A DNA stretch of 64,000 bases, taken from positions 1 through 64,000 of the forward strand of contig CAZABB010000004.1 of NCBI GenBank assembly GCA_964483625.1, given 5' to 3'. The notes under the pieces were generated by a model, which did no database searches, was not told the DNA's origin, and saw nothing but the letters and a program-made list of their open reading frames with translations. This stretch comes from JAFGQU01 sp964483625 (GTDB lineage: Bacteria > Omnitrophota > Gorgyraeia > Duberdicusellales > 4484-171). Numbering within the stretch: the stretch's first letter is position 1; the number at the start of each line of letters is the position of its first letter. This document shows, piece by piece, positions 51,278-59,859 of the stretch. The position numbers and the translations under genes are program-made.

Positions 51278-51517
51278 ATGGCACGTAAATGTGAAATATG
51301 CGGAAAAACAGCGATGTCCGGCAATTCGGTCACGCGGCGTGGTATGGCAAAAAGCAAGGGTGGTGTCGGTAAAAAGACGACCGGCATTACCAAGCGCAGG
51401 TTTCTGCCTAATCTCCAGCCTAAACGTATCCTCGTCAACGGGAAAATCAAGAAAACGCTTGTCTGCGCCAAATGCCTGAAGAAAGGCAAAATCAGCCTTC
51501 CCTCCCGTTCAGCTTAA
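51278..51517 (+). CDS. rpmB: Ribosomal protein L28 (zinc-binding form)
   Basis: The 79-residue protein begins MARKCEICGKTAMSGNSVT, the L28 signature, and carries two CxxC pairs (CEIC near the start, CAKC near residue 65), the C+ zinc form. GITKRRFLPNLQ is the conserved RNA-binding core. It is one of only two plus-strand genes in the window and stands alone with its own consensus promoter. Its 3' end overlaps the 3' end of the convergent recJ gene by 9 bases. Confidence 0.96.
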   Translation: MARKCEICGKTAMSGNSVTRRGMAKSKGGVGKKTTGITKRRFLPNLQPKRILVNGKIKKTLVCAKCLKKGKISLPSRSA

Positions 51518-53173
51518 ACGCACATCTTTTAATACCAGCCGAAAACTGTTGTGATAATGGTTTCTTTCTAAAGAGTAGACGATATCCAGAGGCTTACCGT
51601 AATTGACCAGGTCCAAAAACCCGTTCCTCTGATAGAATATCGCTTCATAGGTAAGTTCTGAATCGGTAAGCCATACCGAATACATCGTATAGCGTGATTT
51701 CTGCGCCGGAGTTTTGGGGATGACACCCCGGGTTACGAATAAAGGAGGACGGTTTTCCTCTCCGAACGGACTTAACCGCTCCAGGTCAGCGAGGAACTCG
51801 GATGTGATATCGTCAAACCGCAACGGCGCGTCCACCTGCAGCTGAGGCCGCAGATCATTCTGTTTCGAATATTCCTTGAGCACTTCGTTGATCTTTTTAC
51901 GAAACGGCTCGATATGAGATTCCAGGATCTCTATCCCGGCGGCTTTTTTATGCCCGCCGTAGGCCATAAGATAATCCTGACATTCGCCCAGCGCGTCCAT
52001 GATATGAAATCCGGCAATCGAACGAGCCGACCCTTTCCCCCGATTATGCTCACATCCGATCACAAACGCCGGCCTGCCGTACTTATCGGCGAGTTTTGAG
52101 GCGACGATCCCCAGAACACCCTGATGCCAGCCTTCTGAGGCCAGGACGAGAACATCATCCTGTTTAAACTCTTTCTCGATCAACGCTTCGGCTTCCTTGT
52201 AAATATCACTTTCGATACTGCGCCGCCGGGTATTGTACTGGTTCATTTTTTGAGCGATTTCACGAATCACCTCGGTATCTTCGGTCAAAAACAGATCCAG
52301 CACCTCATGCGCTGAGGCGATACGCCCGCAGGCATTGATCCGGGGACCGAGGATGAATCCCAGGTGGTACGGTTTAATATTTTCCGGCTTGATCTTCGTA
52401 GTTTTACAGAGAATGTTCAGTGCCAAACGGCCGTTTTCTCTCAGAATCCGCAAGCCTTCTTTCAGGAATATTCTGTTCTCACTCTTTATGGGAGCTACAT
52501 CGCAGACGACCGAAAGCGCGACCAGATCAAGCAGCTCGAAACAATCCCGGCCCGATAACGCCTGGACGAACTTAAACACGATCCCGCCGGATGAAAGCTC
52601 GTTGAAAGGATAATCACAATCGTACCGCTTGGGATTGATGAAGGCATACGGCGGATAGTATTCTTTTTTCGGTGTATGATGATCCAGCACGATGACATCG
52701 ATCCCTGCCTCGCGAGCGTATTTCAGCTCTTGGTCCGCCCCGGTTCCGCAGTCAACGCATATCATCAACGTACACCCCTTCTCTTTCGCCTCATCGATAG
52801 CCCCGGTATTCAGACCGTATCCTTCCTCGACCCGGTGCGGAATATAAAATTCCGGATGAACCGGTGTATGCTTTAAATATTCATGCAGGATGACCAGAGA
52901 CGTAACGCCGTCGACATCATAATCTCCAAAGAGAAAGATACGTTCTCCTTCACCAATCGCCCGGCGCAGCCGTTCGACTCCCCGGTGCATATCGGACAAA
53001 AGATAGGGAGAATAGAGATCGTCCAAAGAAGGATGCAGAAACGAATGAAACTCCTCAGGCTTGACTCCGCGGGACAAAAGGATATGGACAAGAATCGGGT
53101 TCAGGTTATACGCATCACCCAGGGGGTGGGCTTCCGGATGCAGCTGATCGATGAGCCACGTCGTAAGAGCCAT
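51509..53173 (-). CDS. recJ: Single-stranded-DNA-specific exonuclease RecJ
   Basis: RecJ degrades single-stranded DNA 5' to 3' in repair. The ATG at 53173 (MALTTWLIDQLHPEAH) overlaps the argS stop by one base (TGATG); the longer frame from a GTG is unnecessary. 554 residues with DHH-family motifs: LFGDYDVDGVTS, CVDCGTG, VLDHHTPKKE, GPRINACGRI and YGGHKKAAGIE (GGH). The C-terminal OB-like region is present, so the protein appears complete. Confidence 0.95.
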   Translation of the reverse strand: MALTTWLIDQLHPEAHPLGDAYNLNPILVHILLSRGVKPEEFHSFLHPSLDDLYSPYLLSDMHRGVERLRRAIGEGERIFLFGDYDVDGVTSLVILHEYLKHTPVHPEFYIPHRVEEGYGLNTGAIDEAKEKGCTLMICVDCGTGADQELKYAREAGIDVIVLDHHTPKKEYYPPYAFINPKRYDCDYPFNELSSGGIVFKFVQALSGRDCFELLDLVALSVVCDVAPIKSENRIFLKEGLRILRENGRLALNILCKTTKIKPENIKPYHLGFILGPRINACGRIASAHEVLDLFLTEDTEVIREIAQKMNQYNTRRRSIESDIYKEAEALIEKEFKQDDVLVLASEGWHQGVLGIVASKLADKYGRPAFVIGCEHNRGKGSARSIAGFHIMDALGECQDYLMAYGGHKKAAGIEILESHIEPFRKKINEVLKEYSKQNDLRPQLQVDAPLRFDDITSEFLADLERLSPFGEENRPPLFVTRGVIPKTPAQKSRYTMYSVWLTDSELTYEAIFYQRNGFLDLVNYGKPLDIVYSLERNHYHNSFRLVLKDVRLS

Positions 53174-54765
53174 CACATCTTCTCCAACGCCTCGATACCC
53201 AGAAGTTTCAGCCCGCACGATAAGGTAATACGGGTCGCAGCCAGAAGACTCAATCGTGCGGCACGGACACCGGGGTCGTCCTCGAGCACTTTCCTTTCCT
53301 CGTAGAATTTATGGAACGTGGTCGCGAGATTTTTAAGGAATTCGATCAAGAATACCGGCTCCCAGGTGTAATACACCTTATCCAGGCAATGGATAAACTG
53401 AAACAGTTTTCTCGCCAGAAGCAATTCGCGGTCATCTTTCAATCCCGCGCATGCGGCCGGATCGATCTCCTGTCGGGAAACTTTCTCGAAGACACTCGCG
53501 ATACGGGCGTGAGCATACTGGATATAGTAAAGCGGATTATCGAACGACATCTGCGTCGCCAGATCGATATCGAAATCGAGCGGCGATGAATTACGCCGGC
53601 TCACATAATAAAACCGGGCGGCATCTTTTCCCACCTCCTCGATCAAATCCGAAAGCAGAATCGCCGTACCCCGCCGGCGCGACATCCGTTCTTTACTCTT
53701 AATCGTCACCAGCTGAATGATCAGTACATGCAAAAGGTCTCGCGGTGCGCCGAAAGCCTCGACGACCGCGGCAACACGCGGGATATACCCGTGATGATCC
53801 GGCCCCCATAAATTAAGCAGAACATCGAACCCCCGTTTTATCTTATCGCAATGGTAAGCGATATCGGAAGAAAAATACGTCAGTTCTCCGTTTTGTTTCT
53901 GGAGCACCCGATCTTTATCGTCGCCGAACTCAGTGGACTTAAACCAGAACGCCCCGCCTTGGCTGTAGGCAAGTTTCTTCTGCTTTAAAAATTCAAGCGC
54001 GTCCGATACGTTCCCCTCATCGATCAATCTGCTTTGAGAAACCCAGCTGGAAAATTCAATCCCCAATTTCTTCAGATCGCCCCGGATCATCTCCAACAAA
54101 GATGTTAATATTTCTTCCCGTAAACGATCATCGCCGGTATCTTTCAACCTGGCCGCGACGTCTTTAACGTATTCACCCAGGTATCCTCCTTCGGGGATAG
54201 AACAGGGCTCACCGTTCAATTCTTTCCGGCGCTCTTTGACCGACTCGACCAGAAGATCGATCTGCCGGCCGGCGTCGTTAATGTAATATTCCCGTACCAC
54301 CTCGTCCCCGCAGAACCGGAGCACATTGGCAATAACATCCCCCGCCACCGCCTGTCGGCCGTGAGCGATCGAAAGCGGGCCGGTAGGATTGGCGCTGACA
54401 AACTCGATCAGTACCCGGCGTTTTCGGGTATCGCAATAGTATGTCTCTCCTTCACCCAGCAACTGCCCCAGTGATGCGACCAGTTCTTCTTGAGATAAAA
54501 ACAGATTCACGAACCCCGGCTTGACGACTTCTATTTTCTCCAGGCTTTTCAGTTTCGCACCCAGCAGTTCTTTGATCGTTTCAGCGATCGCAAGCGGGTT
54601 TTGTTTCAGTTGCGAAGCGAGTTTCAGAGCGATCATTGTCGAGAAATCGCCGTAATCCGGGCGCTGCGGGATCTCCCAAAGAGGACCTGAGATCTCACTC
54701 TGCGGATAATACTCCTGCAGGATATCCGTAAGTATTTCAGAAATTTGTTGATACAAATGCTTCAT
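53173..54765 (-). CDS. argS: Arginyl-tRNA synthetase
   Basis: Class I synthetase charging tRNA-Arg. The 530 residues include the N-terminal Add1 domain (PQRPDYGDFSTMIALKLA), the HIGH variant in SANPTGPLSIAHGRQAVAGD, VLLNLWGPDHHGYIPR, and the KMSK-equivalent KERMSRRRGTAILLSDLI. The C-terminal anticodon-binding helical domain ends in RITLSCGLKLLGIEALEKM, typical of ArgS. It is followed by recJ with a one-base overlap. Confidence 0.96.
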   Translation of the reverse strand: MKHLYQQISEILTDILQEYYPQSEISGPLWEIPQRPDYGDFSTMIALKLASQLKQNPLAIAETIKELLGAKLKSLEKIEVVKPGFVNLFLSQEELVASLGQLLGEGETYYCDTRKRRVLIEFVSANPTGPLSIAHGRQAVAGDVIANVLRFCGDEVVREYYINDAGRQIDLLVESVKERRKELNGEPCSIPEGGYLGEYVKDVAARLKDTGDDRLREEILTSLLEMIRGDLKKLGIEFSSWVSQSRLIDEGNVSDALEFLKQKKLAYSQGGAFWFKSTEFGDDKDRVLQKQNGELTYFSSDIAYHCDKIKRGFDVLLNLWGPDHHGYIPRVAAVVEAFGAPRDLLHVLIIQLVTIKSKERMSRRRGTAILLSDLIEEVGKDAARFYYVSRRNSSPLDFDIDLATQMSFDNPLYYIQYAHARIASVFEKVSRQEIDPAACAGLKDDRELLLARKLFQFIHCLDKVYYTWEPVFLIEFLKNLATTFHKFYEERKVLEDDPGVRAARLSLLAATRITLSCGLKLLGIEALEKM

Positions 54766-54780
54766 ATTGTCGTTTCGTTA

Positions 54781-55854
54781 TTAAGCGATTCCTGCGGCTC
54801 GCATAACGGCAGAAAGACTGGCGTTTACAATTTTCGGAGGTTTGATCTTCTGTATCGCAATCTGAGGATCTTTCAGGCCATGTCCGGTCAACGTACAGAC
54901 AATATTCACCTGACGCCGGCGGCTCCATTTTTTGAAATACCCCTTCTTGTTCATACTGAATATCCCGGCAACCGAGGCGGCCGAGGCCGGTTCGCAAAAT
55001 ACGCCTTCTTTTTGAGCCAGAAATCTATATGCCGCGAGGATTTCGGCATCGGAAACCATATCAATAGTTCCTTTAGATTCTTCCTGAGCGGACACCGCCA
55101 TCTTCCAGCTTGCCGGATTTCCGATACGGATCGCCGTCGCGATCGTCCGGGGCTTTTTTACCGGCCGGCCCTTAACGATCGGCGCCGAACCTTTCGCCTG
55201 AAACCCCATCATGACGGGAAGTTTCTTTATTTTTCTATACGCGTAATACTCTTTATACCCTTTCCAGTACGCGGTTATGTTTCCCGCGTTCCCGACGGGA
55301 AGAAAATGCAGATCGGGCGCGGCACCCAGCACATCACAGACCTCAAACGCCCCGGTCTTCTGTCCTTCGATCCGGTGGGGATTGATCGAATTCACCAGCC
55401 TCACCGGATAATGGTCCGAAAGATTCCGTACGATGTTCAGCGCGTCATCGAAGTTTCCCTTTACCGCGACAACCTTCGCGTTGTGCATCAGCGCCTGGGC
55501 AAGTTTCCCGAGCGCGATCTTCCCTTCCGGAATCACCACAATACATTTCATTCCCGCGCGCGCCGCGTAGGCCGCCGCCGATGCCGACGTATTCCCGGTC
55601 GAAGCGCAGATAACCGCGCATTGCTTTTCTTCGACCGCCTTGGAAACCGCCATCGTCATCCCCCGGTCCTTGAATGAACCGGTAGGATTAAGCCCTTCGT
55701 ATTTAAGATACACGTTAAACTGTTTCCCCAGCTCACCGGCGACAGAGCAGGCCGGAATCAGAGGCGTACCTCCTTCCAGAAGGGTAATGAGCGGGGTACG
55801 GGAGGTCACCGGTAAATACCGGCGATAACGGGCGATAACTCCTTGGTATCTCAT
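54781..55854 (-). CDS. thrC: Threonine synthase
   Basis: PLP enzyme converting O-phosphohomoserine to threonine. The 357 residues match the short ThrC class. The PLP lysine is K62 in NPTGSFKDRGMTMAV, with CASTGNTSASAAAYAARAG (phosphate and PLP binding) and LPVGNAGNITAYWKGYKEY. The C-terminal TGHGLKDPQIAI is a ThrC hallmark. It overlaps hom by 4 bases; together they make the end of the threonine pathway. Confidence 0.95.
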   Translation of the reverse strand: MRYQGVIARYRRYLPVTSRTPLITLLEGGTPLIPACSVAGELGKQFNVYLKYEGLNPTGSFKDRGMTMAVSKAVEEKQCAVICASTGNTSASAAAYAARAGMKCIVVIPEGKIALGKLAQALMHNAKVVAVKGNFDDALNIVRNLSDHYPVRLVNSINPHRIEGQKTGAFEVCDVLGAAPDLHFLPVGNAGNITAYWKGYKEYYAYRKIKKLPVMMGFQAKGSAPIVKGRPVKKPRTIATAIRIGNPASWKMAVSAQEESKGTIDMVSDAEILAAYRFLAQKEGVFCEPASAASVAGIFSMNKKGYFKKWSRRRQVNIVCTLTGHGLKDPQIAIQKIKPPKIVNASLSAVMRAAGIA

Positions 55855-57119
55855 ATATCCTCAATCCGTATACACTGAGAAGTTTTTTTCACTTCTTTCA
55901 ATCTGTCGATTTCTTTCAATGCCTTCTTGAGATTCGCTTCCTGAGATTCGTGGGTAATCATCACGATCGGGACGAATCCCCTTTCAGCCCGTTCTTTCTG
56001 GTGAACCGAAGCGATACTTATCTTATGTAACGAAAGGATCCGGGTAATCTTAGCCAGTACGCCCGGCATATCGCGAACCATACAACGCAGGTAATAGCGG
56101 GTCTCCAGATCATTGATGCTTTTCAGCGTACAATCCCATTCGTCCCGGGCGAACACGCCGCGGTTGACACATACACTGACAATGTCGGAGATGATCGCCG
56201 AAGATGTAGGCACCCCGCCGGCTCCTTCCCCGTAGAAAAGCAGTTCGCCCGCCGGATGGGTATCCAACCACACGCCGTTGACGGCACAGACTACTTCCGA
56301 TAAAGGGTGGTCTTCGCGGATAAGCGTGGGGTGCACCCGTAAAGATAATGTATTTTTTTCTTTATGAGCGATAGCGAGTAATTTTATGCGATAAGAAAGC
56401 TCATAGGCGTAAAGGATATCCAGCGGATTGATCTTAGTGATTCCTTCCACGAATATCTTACTGACATTGGGCCATACCCCGAAGGAAAGATAGCTCAGGA
56501 TACAGAGCTTATACAGCGTATCTTTTCCCTCCAGGTCCAGTTGAGGATGATTTTCGGCGAATCCGGCCTCCTGGGCGTCACGTAACGCCTCTTGAAAACT
56601 CATCTGGTCCTGGTGCATCTTATAGAGAATATAATTTGTCGTGCCGTTTAAAATGCCATAAAGACTTTTTATATTACAGCCAATAAGGCCTTCGGAGACG
56701 CTTTTGATCAGAGGGATAGCCCCGCACACCGAAGCTTCAAACCCGATATTCCGGCCGTTCCTGTGCGCCGACTGAAATATTTCCTTGCCGTGGGTGGCAA
56801 GTAACGCTTTATTAGCGGTCACGACATGCTTACCGTGGGCAAACGCAGCCAGGATTATTTCTTTTGCCGGCCGGATCCCGCCGATAAGTTCAATAACGAC
56901 ATCGATCGCCGGATCATTCACAATGTCGCGATAATCGGTCGTAAACCGAACGCGGTGGCCTTGAGCGAGCTTCTTTTTTTTGGGATCAAGGTCACAGACT
57001 TTGTGTACCTGAAGTTTAAGCGAGGTCCTCTTTTTGATTAAGGATTGATAGGTGATGAGTGAATCAAGCGTTGCCTGACCGACAACACCCAATCCGATGA
57101 TTCCAATTTTTTTTACCAT
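55851..57119 (-). CDS. hom: Homoserine dehydrogenase
   Basis: Reduces aspartate semialdehyde to homoserine with NAD(P)H. 422 residues: Rossmann start IGIIGLGVVGQATLDSL, VVTANKALLATHG, the signature GILNGTTNYILYKM, DAQEAGFAENHPQLDLEGKDTLYKLCIL with the catalytic region, and a C-terminal ACT domain (CMVRDMPGVLAKITRILSLHKISIASV) for threonine feedback. It is cotranscribed with thrC and preceded by the PilZ gene. Confidence 0.96.
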   Translation of the reverse strand: MVKKIGIIGLGVVGQATLDSLITYQSLIKKRTSLKLQVHKVCDLDPKKKKLAQGHRVRFTTDYRDIVNDPAIDVVIELIGGIRPAKEIILAAFAHGKHVVTANKALLATHGKEIFQSAHRNGRNIGFEASVCGAIPLIKSVSEGLIGCNIKSLYGILNGTTNYILYKMHQDQMSFQEALRDAQEAGFAENHPQLDLEGKDTLYKLCILSYLSFGVWPNVSKIFVEGITKINPLDILYAYELSYRIKLLAIAHKEKNTLSLRVHPTLIREDHPLSEVVCAVNGVWLDTHPAGELLFYGEGAGGVPTSSAIISDIVSVCVNRGVFARDEWDCTLKSINDLETRYYLRCMVRDMPGVLAKITRILSLHKISIASVHQKERAERGFVPIVMITHESQEANLKKALKEIDRLKEVKKTSQCIRIEDI

Positions 57120-57131
57120 TTATTGTCCGGA

Positions 57132-57491
57132 TTATCTGTTGTCCAGTATTTGATTCACAAATTTCCCAATCTCCTGAAACAGAGACATATCCAGGTCGAT
57201 AAACTGCACATGAGTCTCGTAAATGATGCTTTTGACGACCTCTTTGCATCCGACTACTTTTCCGATCACCTCGATACGTTTGGTAACAAAGGGAAACCGG
57301 ATCGTCATTGCCAGATACGTCCCTTTTTCGAAAAACTGATTGGTCGTAAGAAGGATTCCTCCCTGACTCACGTTTTTACTTTGCGATAAGTCATAATCAC
57401 TGGGAGGATCACTCATCCGGTAGCTGATAATGAAATTCGCGCTCGCGCGGGGAAATTGCCTGCGGTCTTCTCCTTTAAAATCTTCGGCCAT
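57132..57491 (-). CDS. PilZ-domain protein, probable cyclic-di-GMP effector
   Basis: About 119 residues forming a single PilZ domain. The ATG at 57491 has GAGGAGG five bases before it. The c-di-GMP binding motifs are RRQFPRASANF (RxxxR) near residue 11 and NVSQGGILL (D/NxSxxG) near 42. No output domain is attached, so it probably works through a partner such as a surface or motility protein. It is the first gene of the PilZ-hom-thrC run and has a clear promoter about 115 bases upstream. Confidence 0.88.
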   Translation of the reverse strand: MAEDFKGEDRRQFPRASANFIISYRMSDPPSDYDLSQSKNVSQGGILLTTNQFFEKGTYLAMTIRFPFVTKRIEVIGKVVGCKEVVKSIIYETHVQFIDLDMSLFQEIGKFVNQILDNR

Positions 57492-57612
57492 CACATCCTC
57501 CTCGAATTTACTCTCCTCACCCTCTCAATCATGTTGCGCTGGAGTCATCAATTGTACGGAAAATATCCTTTTTCTCTCTAAAAAAGAGCCTATGTTAGAT
57601 GGATTAAGTTTT

Positions 57613-57641
57613 ATTATATATGGTTTCTCCGGGGGTGTAAA
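57613..57641 (-). promoter_or_regulatory. Sigma-70 promoter for the PilZ-hom-thrC run
   Basis: On the minus strand TTTACA (57641-57636) and TATAAT (57618-57613) are separated by exactly 17 bases. Transcription should start near 57606, leaving a leader of about 110 bases before the PilZ ATG. The leader shows no riboswitch I recognise. Confidence 0.72.
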
Positions 57642-57793
57642 GGAGAAGTTCTAAAGATACTCTCCTCAAAGCAAAAGGCGTAACGAAGACATAAAAACAG
57701 GCATTTCCCCGCCGCTTTCTTTTTATTCGGCAAAAAGCTATTTATCGCTGCAAATAAAAGGCTTTTCCGCGATCCGAGGAGCTTAATGTCCCC

Positions 57794-57822
57794 TTGAAAT
57801 CGTTCATTTTAAGTGTTATATT
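57794..57822 (+). promoter_or_regulatory. Sigma-70 promoter for the small plus-strand gene
   Basis: TTGAAA (57794-57799), 17-base spacer, TATATT (57817-57822). It is 29 bases before the start codon of the 78-residue gene, with a ribosome site in between. Confidence 0.75.
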
Positions 57823-57850
57823 GAAGGGAAAAATTATAAAGGAGTACTGT

Positions 57851-58087
57851 ATGGAAATTGGAACCACCCGCACCACACATAATACCGGGGCCCGGAGCGA
57901 GCAGATAAATCGCCAGAGCCGTATCCGGCGGGCCGAGGGAATCAAACGGCAGGAACGCCAACGTGATATTCAAAACGAAATCGAAAAGCAGCAGGCTAAG
58001 AAGAAGCAGGCCATCGAACTCACCTTTCTCCAGATAAGCCAGAGACAAGCCGAAAGGAGCGGTAATTCTATCGATGTGAAGATATAA
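57851..58087 (+). CDS. Small charged coiled-coil protein of unknown function
   Basis: 78 residues beginning MEIGTTRTTHNTGARSEQIN. AAAGGAG lies six bases before the ATG and a near-consensus promoter lies upstream, so I believe it is real despite being small; the open frame extends further upstream but that part overlaps the promoter. The sequence is rich in Arg, Gln, Glu and Lys with no cysteine and one long helix (about 15-68, IRRAEGIKRQERQRDIQ then KKKQAIELTFLQ). It has no membrane segment or signal peptide. I do not recognise a family. Confidence 0.6.
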   Translation: MEIGTTRTTHNTGARSEQINRQSRIRRAEGIKRQERQRDIQNEIEKQQAKKKQAIELTFLQISQRQAERSGNSIDVKI

Positions 58088-58261
58088 TTTCCCGCCCTCG
58101 GGAAAAAATCATCTGAAAAAGAAAGACTTTCCATTTCTCCGCCCATCTCTTCTCTACTTACCTGATGGAACTGAAAAATTCATTTTATATCTGCTTTATT
58201 CTTTTCCCACTTACGCACTGAAAACAGGGATGAACCTTCTGCAATGCGGGTTTGTTAAAAG

Positions 58262-58302
58262 ATTCCCCCCAATCACACCTCGTAGGTGTGATTGGGGGGA
58301 AT
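58262..58302. repeat. Perfect 19-bp stem-loop
   Basis: ATTCCCCCCAATCACACCT and its exact reverse complement are separated by CGT only. There is no T-run on either side (right flank ACAATG, left flank TTAAAAG), so it is not a typical intrinsic terminator. Confidence 0.85.
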
Positions 58303-58345
58303 ACAATGTGCTCCGATTCATCAAGGAAAGGGGAGGATTCTCTTC

Positions 58346-58365
58346 GTCCCGATTCTTATCGGGAC
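58346..58365. repeat. GTCCCGAT/ATCGGGAC hairpin
   Basis: GTCCCGAT-TCTT-ATCGGGAC, an exact 8-bp stem with 4-base loop. Similar CCCGAT/ATCGGG hairpins occur at 23488-23507 (ATGGAACA-type loop) and, with variation, at 49961-49986 and 63034-63059. Confidence 0.6.
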
Positions 58366-58700
58366 TCGAGGGCATCCAGAGTAAATAACCTGCATACAAT
58401 GAGGTTCACTGCTCTCCTTCGGTTCGCATGGATGTAATCGGCAATTTTCACAACATCTTTTCCCCTCTCACCTTAACTTTACATTTTGAGCGACGCTTCT
58501 TTTGTCAAGTTAATCGCGCCTTTAAATCAGAAGCTCTACGGGAGGGAGCTTACCCGACTCCTCCGGGGGAATTCGCAGCTCAGTCCCTGCGGGACTTCGC
58601 GCGGACCCCTTTAGAAGTACAGAACCTGAATGACTGAGGGGTACGAACCCCGGTCGCTGACGCTCCACGGGGGTCTGAGTCATCCCCTTCAATCAAAAAA

Positions 58701-58731
58701 ATAAAATACCCTCACAAGGAGGGTATTTTAT
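58701..58731 (-). terminator. Intrinsic terminator of tRNA-Pro
   Basis: ATAAAATACCCTC pairs exactly with GAGGGTATTTTAT (13 bp, 5-base loop). On the minus strand it starts 5 bases after the tRNA CCA end and is followed by TTTTTTGATT. Confidence 0.92.
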
Positions 58732-58735
58732 TTCT

Positions 58736-58814
58736 TGGTCGGGAAGGGGGGATTCGAACCCCCGACCCCTTGAACCCCATTCAAGTGCGCTAATCCAGGC
58801 TGCGCCACTTCCCG
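58736..58814 (-). tRNA. tRNA-Pro (anticodon GGG)
   Basis: The minus strand gives acceptor CGGGAAG pairing with CTTCCCG, then discriminator A and an encoded CCA end (58738-58736). The D-arm carries GCGCAGCCTGG, the anticodon stem-loop is CTTGA-ATGGGGT-TCAAG with T33, anticodon GGG and G37, and the T-arm GGGGGTTCGAATCCCCC is canonical. First base C1 and A73 are typical of bacterial tRNA-Pro. Confidence 0.95.
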
Positions 58815-58818
58815 AAAC

Positions 58819-58850
58819 AAACGACGCACGACGTTCGACGCTCGACGTTT
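58819..58850. repeat. Repeated-word palindrome ACGACGCACGACG / CGACGCTCGACGT
   Basis: AACGACGCACGACGTTCGACGC with CTCGACGTTTT follows the 5' side of tRNA-Pro and can fold on itself (AACGTCG with CGACGTT words). Same class as the other word palindromes. Confidence 0.45.
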
Positions 58851-58986
58851 TCGATATTTATACCAGAATTACTGGGGACTGTAAAGGATGGTTTTCCCCT
58901 TTGCACACTCCGGAAGAGTGCAAAGGGGAAAGGAAAGTCACACAAGCCCGCTCCTACTTTACAGTATTATTCCTATAAGTTAAAAC

Positions 58987-59817
58987 CTATTTTAGGTTAT
59001 AGGTGGTTACTTTAATATATATTTTATCTAACTCCTCTTCGCTTACTCCCAATTTATTTGCAACTCTTGTTCTTATCTCTTCTTCAGGTATGTTAATATC
59101 TTCATATAATGCTTTGCCATAAATATCATAAATTTCAAATTCTCTTTCGGTTGGTCGTATCTCGCTATTTGCATTACCCACTTTGTCTTTTATGTTAAAT
59201 ACATATTCGTATGAGGATCGATTATTCGATGAAGCTATCCTTGAAGTAACATCTCCCCAATTACCATAAGGACACCAATCCACCTTGCCCAAAGTATAAA
59301 AACTGTCAACATCTTCTTCTCTGTCATACACAAGAACAGCAATCGCATCAATATCAGAATCCTTTTTAGTTTCATCTAATATTAACTGGATTATAGTTGA
59401 TTTGAATTCAGCTTTTGATATATCAGAGGGAACAACGACTTTATATCTTTTCCTGGTATTTTTAGGCAATCTCTCTATTTCGCTCCTACTGTAAGCGGAT
59501 AAAGATTTGCCCATTGCTTTCATACTGAGATCTTCGATTTTTATAATTTTATAATCTCTTACCAGTTCTTTATTGTAATCAGAAGTCGGTTGAGCTGTTG
59601 TAATAGGTGTTTGTTTATTGCTTTTGGTTTTAGTGGGAATTCGTGAAGTGTGTCTACTTACCCTTTTAGTTCTTCTTTTTTTGCTGGAGCCAAAAGGGAG
59701 GTACCCGCTTATCCCCAAAGACAAAAGATTAAATGCGACTATAACCAGCATTATAGCGGCAAATATCTTTATTGTTGTTAAAGCGCTATTGGGTTGTTTT
59801 TTCTCTTTCTGCTCCAT
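58987..59817 (-). CDS. Unknown protein with one N-terminal membrane helix, AT-rich gene
   Basis: 276 residues. One hydrophobic helix (about 17-40, IFAAIMLVIVAFNLLSLGISGYL) is followed by a Lys/Arg/Thr/Ser-rich linker (45-75) and a soluble domain. The region SKAEFKSTIIQLILDETKKDSDIDAIAVLVYDREEDVDS with a following WCPYGNWGDVTSR resembles short domains seen in phage- and plasmid-borne unknown proteins, but I cannot name it with confidence. The gene is clearly more AT-rich than the surrounding chromosome, as are the next two genes, suggesting transfer. Confidence 0.7.
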   Translation of the reverse strand: MEQKEKKQPNSALTTIKIFAAIMLVIVAFNLLSLGISGYLPFGSSKKRRTKRVSRHTSRIPTKTKSNKQTPITTAQPTSDYNKELVRDYKIIKIEDLSMKAMGKSLSAYSRSEIERLPKNTRKRYKVVVPSDISKAEFKSTIIQLILDETKKDSDIDAIAVLVYDREEDVDSFYTLGKVDWCPYGNWGDVTSRIASSNNRSSYEYVFNIKDKVGNANSEIRPTEREFEIYDIYGKALYEDINIPEEEIRTRVANKLGVSEEELDKIYIKVTTYNLK

Positions 59818-59859
59818 TCCGCTTTAAGGTTCTAATAGCCCAGATAATAAACGCATAGA

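Larger units (their letters stand above)
58088..58735. other. Hairpin-rich 650-base gap without a convincing gene
   Basis: Between the small plus-strand gene and tRNA-Pro there is no frame with coding character. It holds a 19-bp perfect stem at 58262-58302, a GTCCCGAT/ATCGGGAC hairpin at 58346-58365, several GC-rich inverted words (AGTCCCTGCGGGACT near 58582) and a terminator at its right end. A segment near 58648 resembles a T-arm but no acceptor or anticodon arm fits. An unknown structured RNA cannot be excluded. Confidence 0.5.

Noticed and set aside
57495..57606. A c-di-GMP riboswitch before the PilZ gene
   Set aside because: The 110-base leader lacks the conserved GEMM core; I see only a plain leader with a strong ribosome site.
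58262..58302. Intrinsic terminator for the small plus-strand gene
   Set aside because: The stem is perfect but no T-run follows on either strand and it lies 175 bases after the stop codon.
58630..58690. A second tRNA gene
   Set aside because: GGGGTACGAACCCC looks like a T-arm but there is no matching acceptor stem, D-arm or anticodon stem at proper distances.
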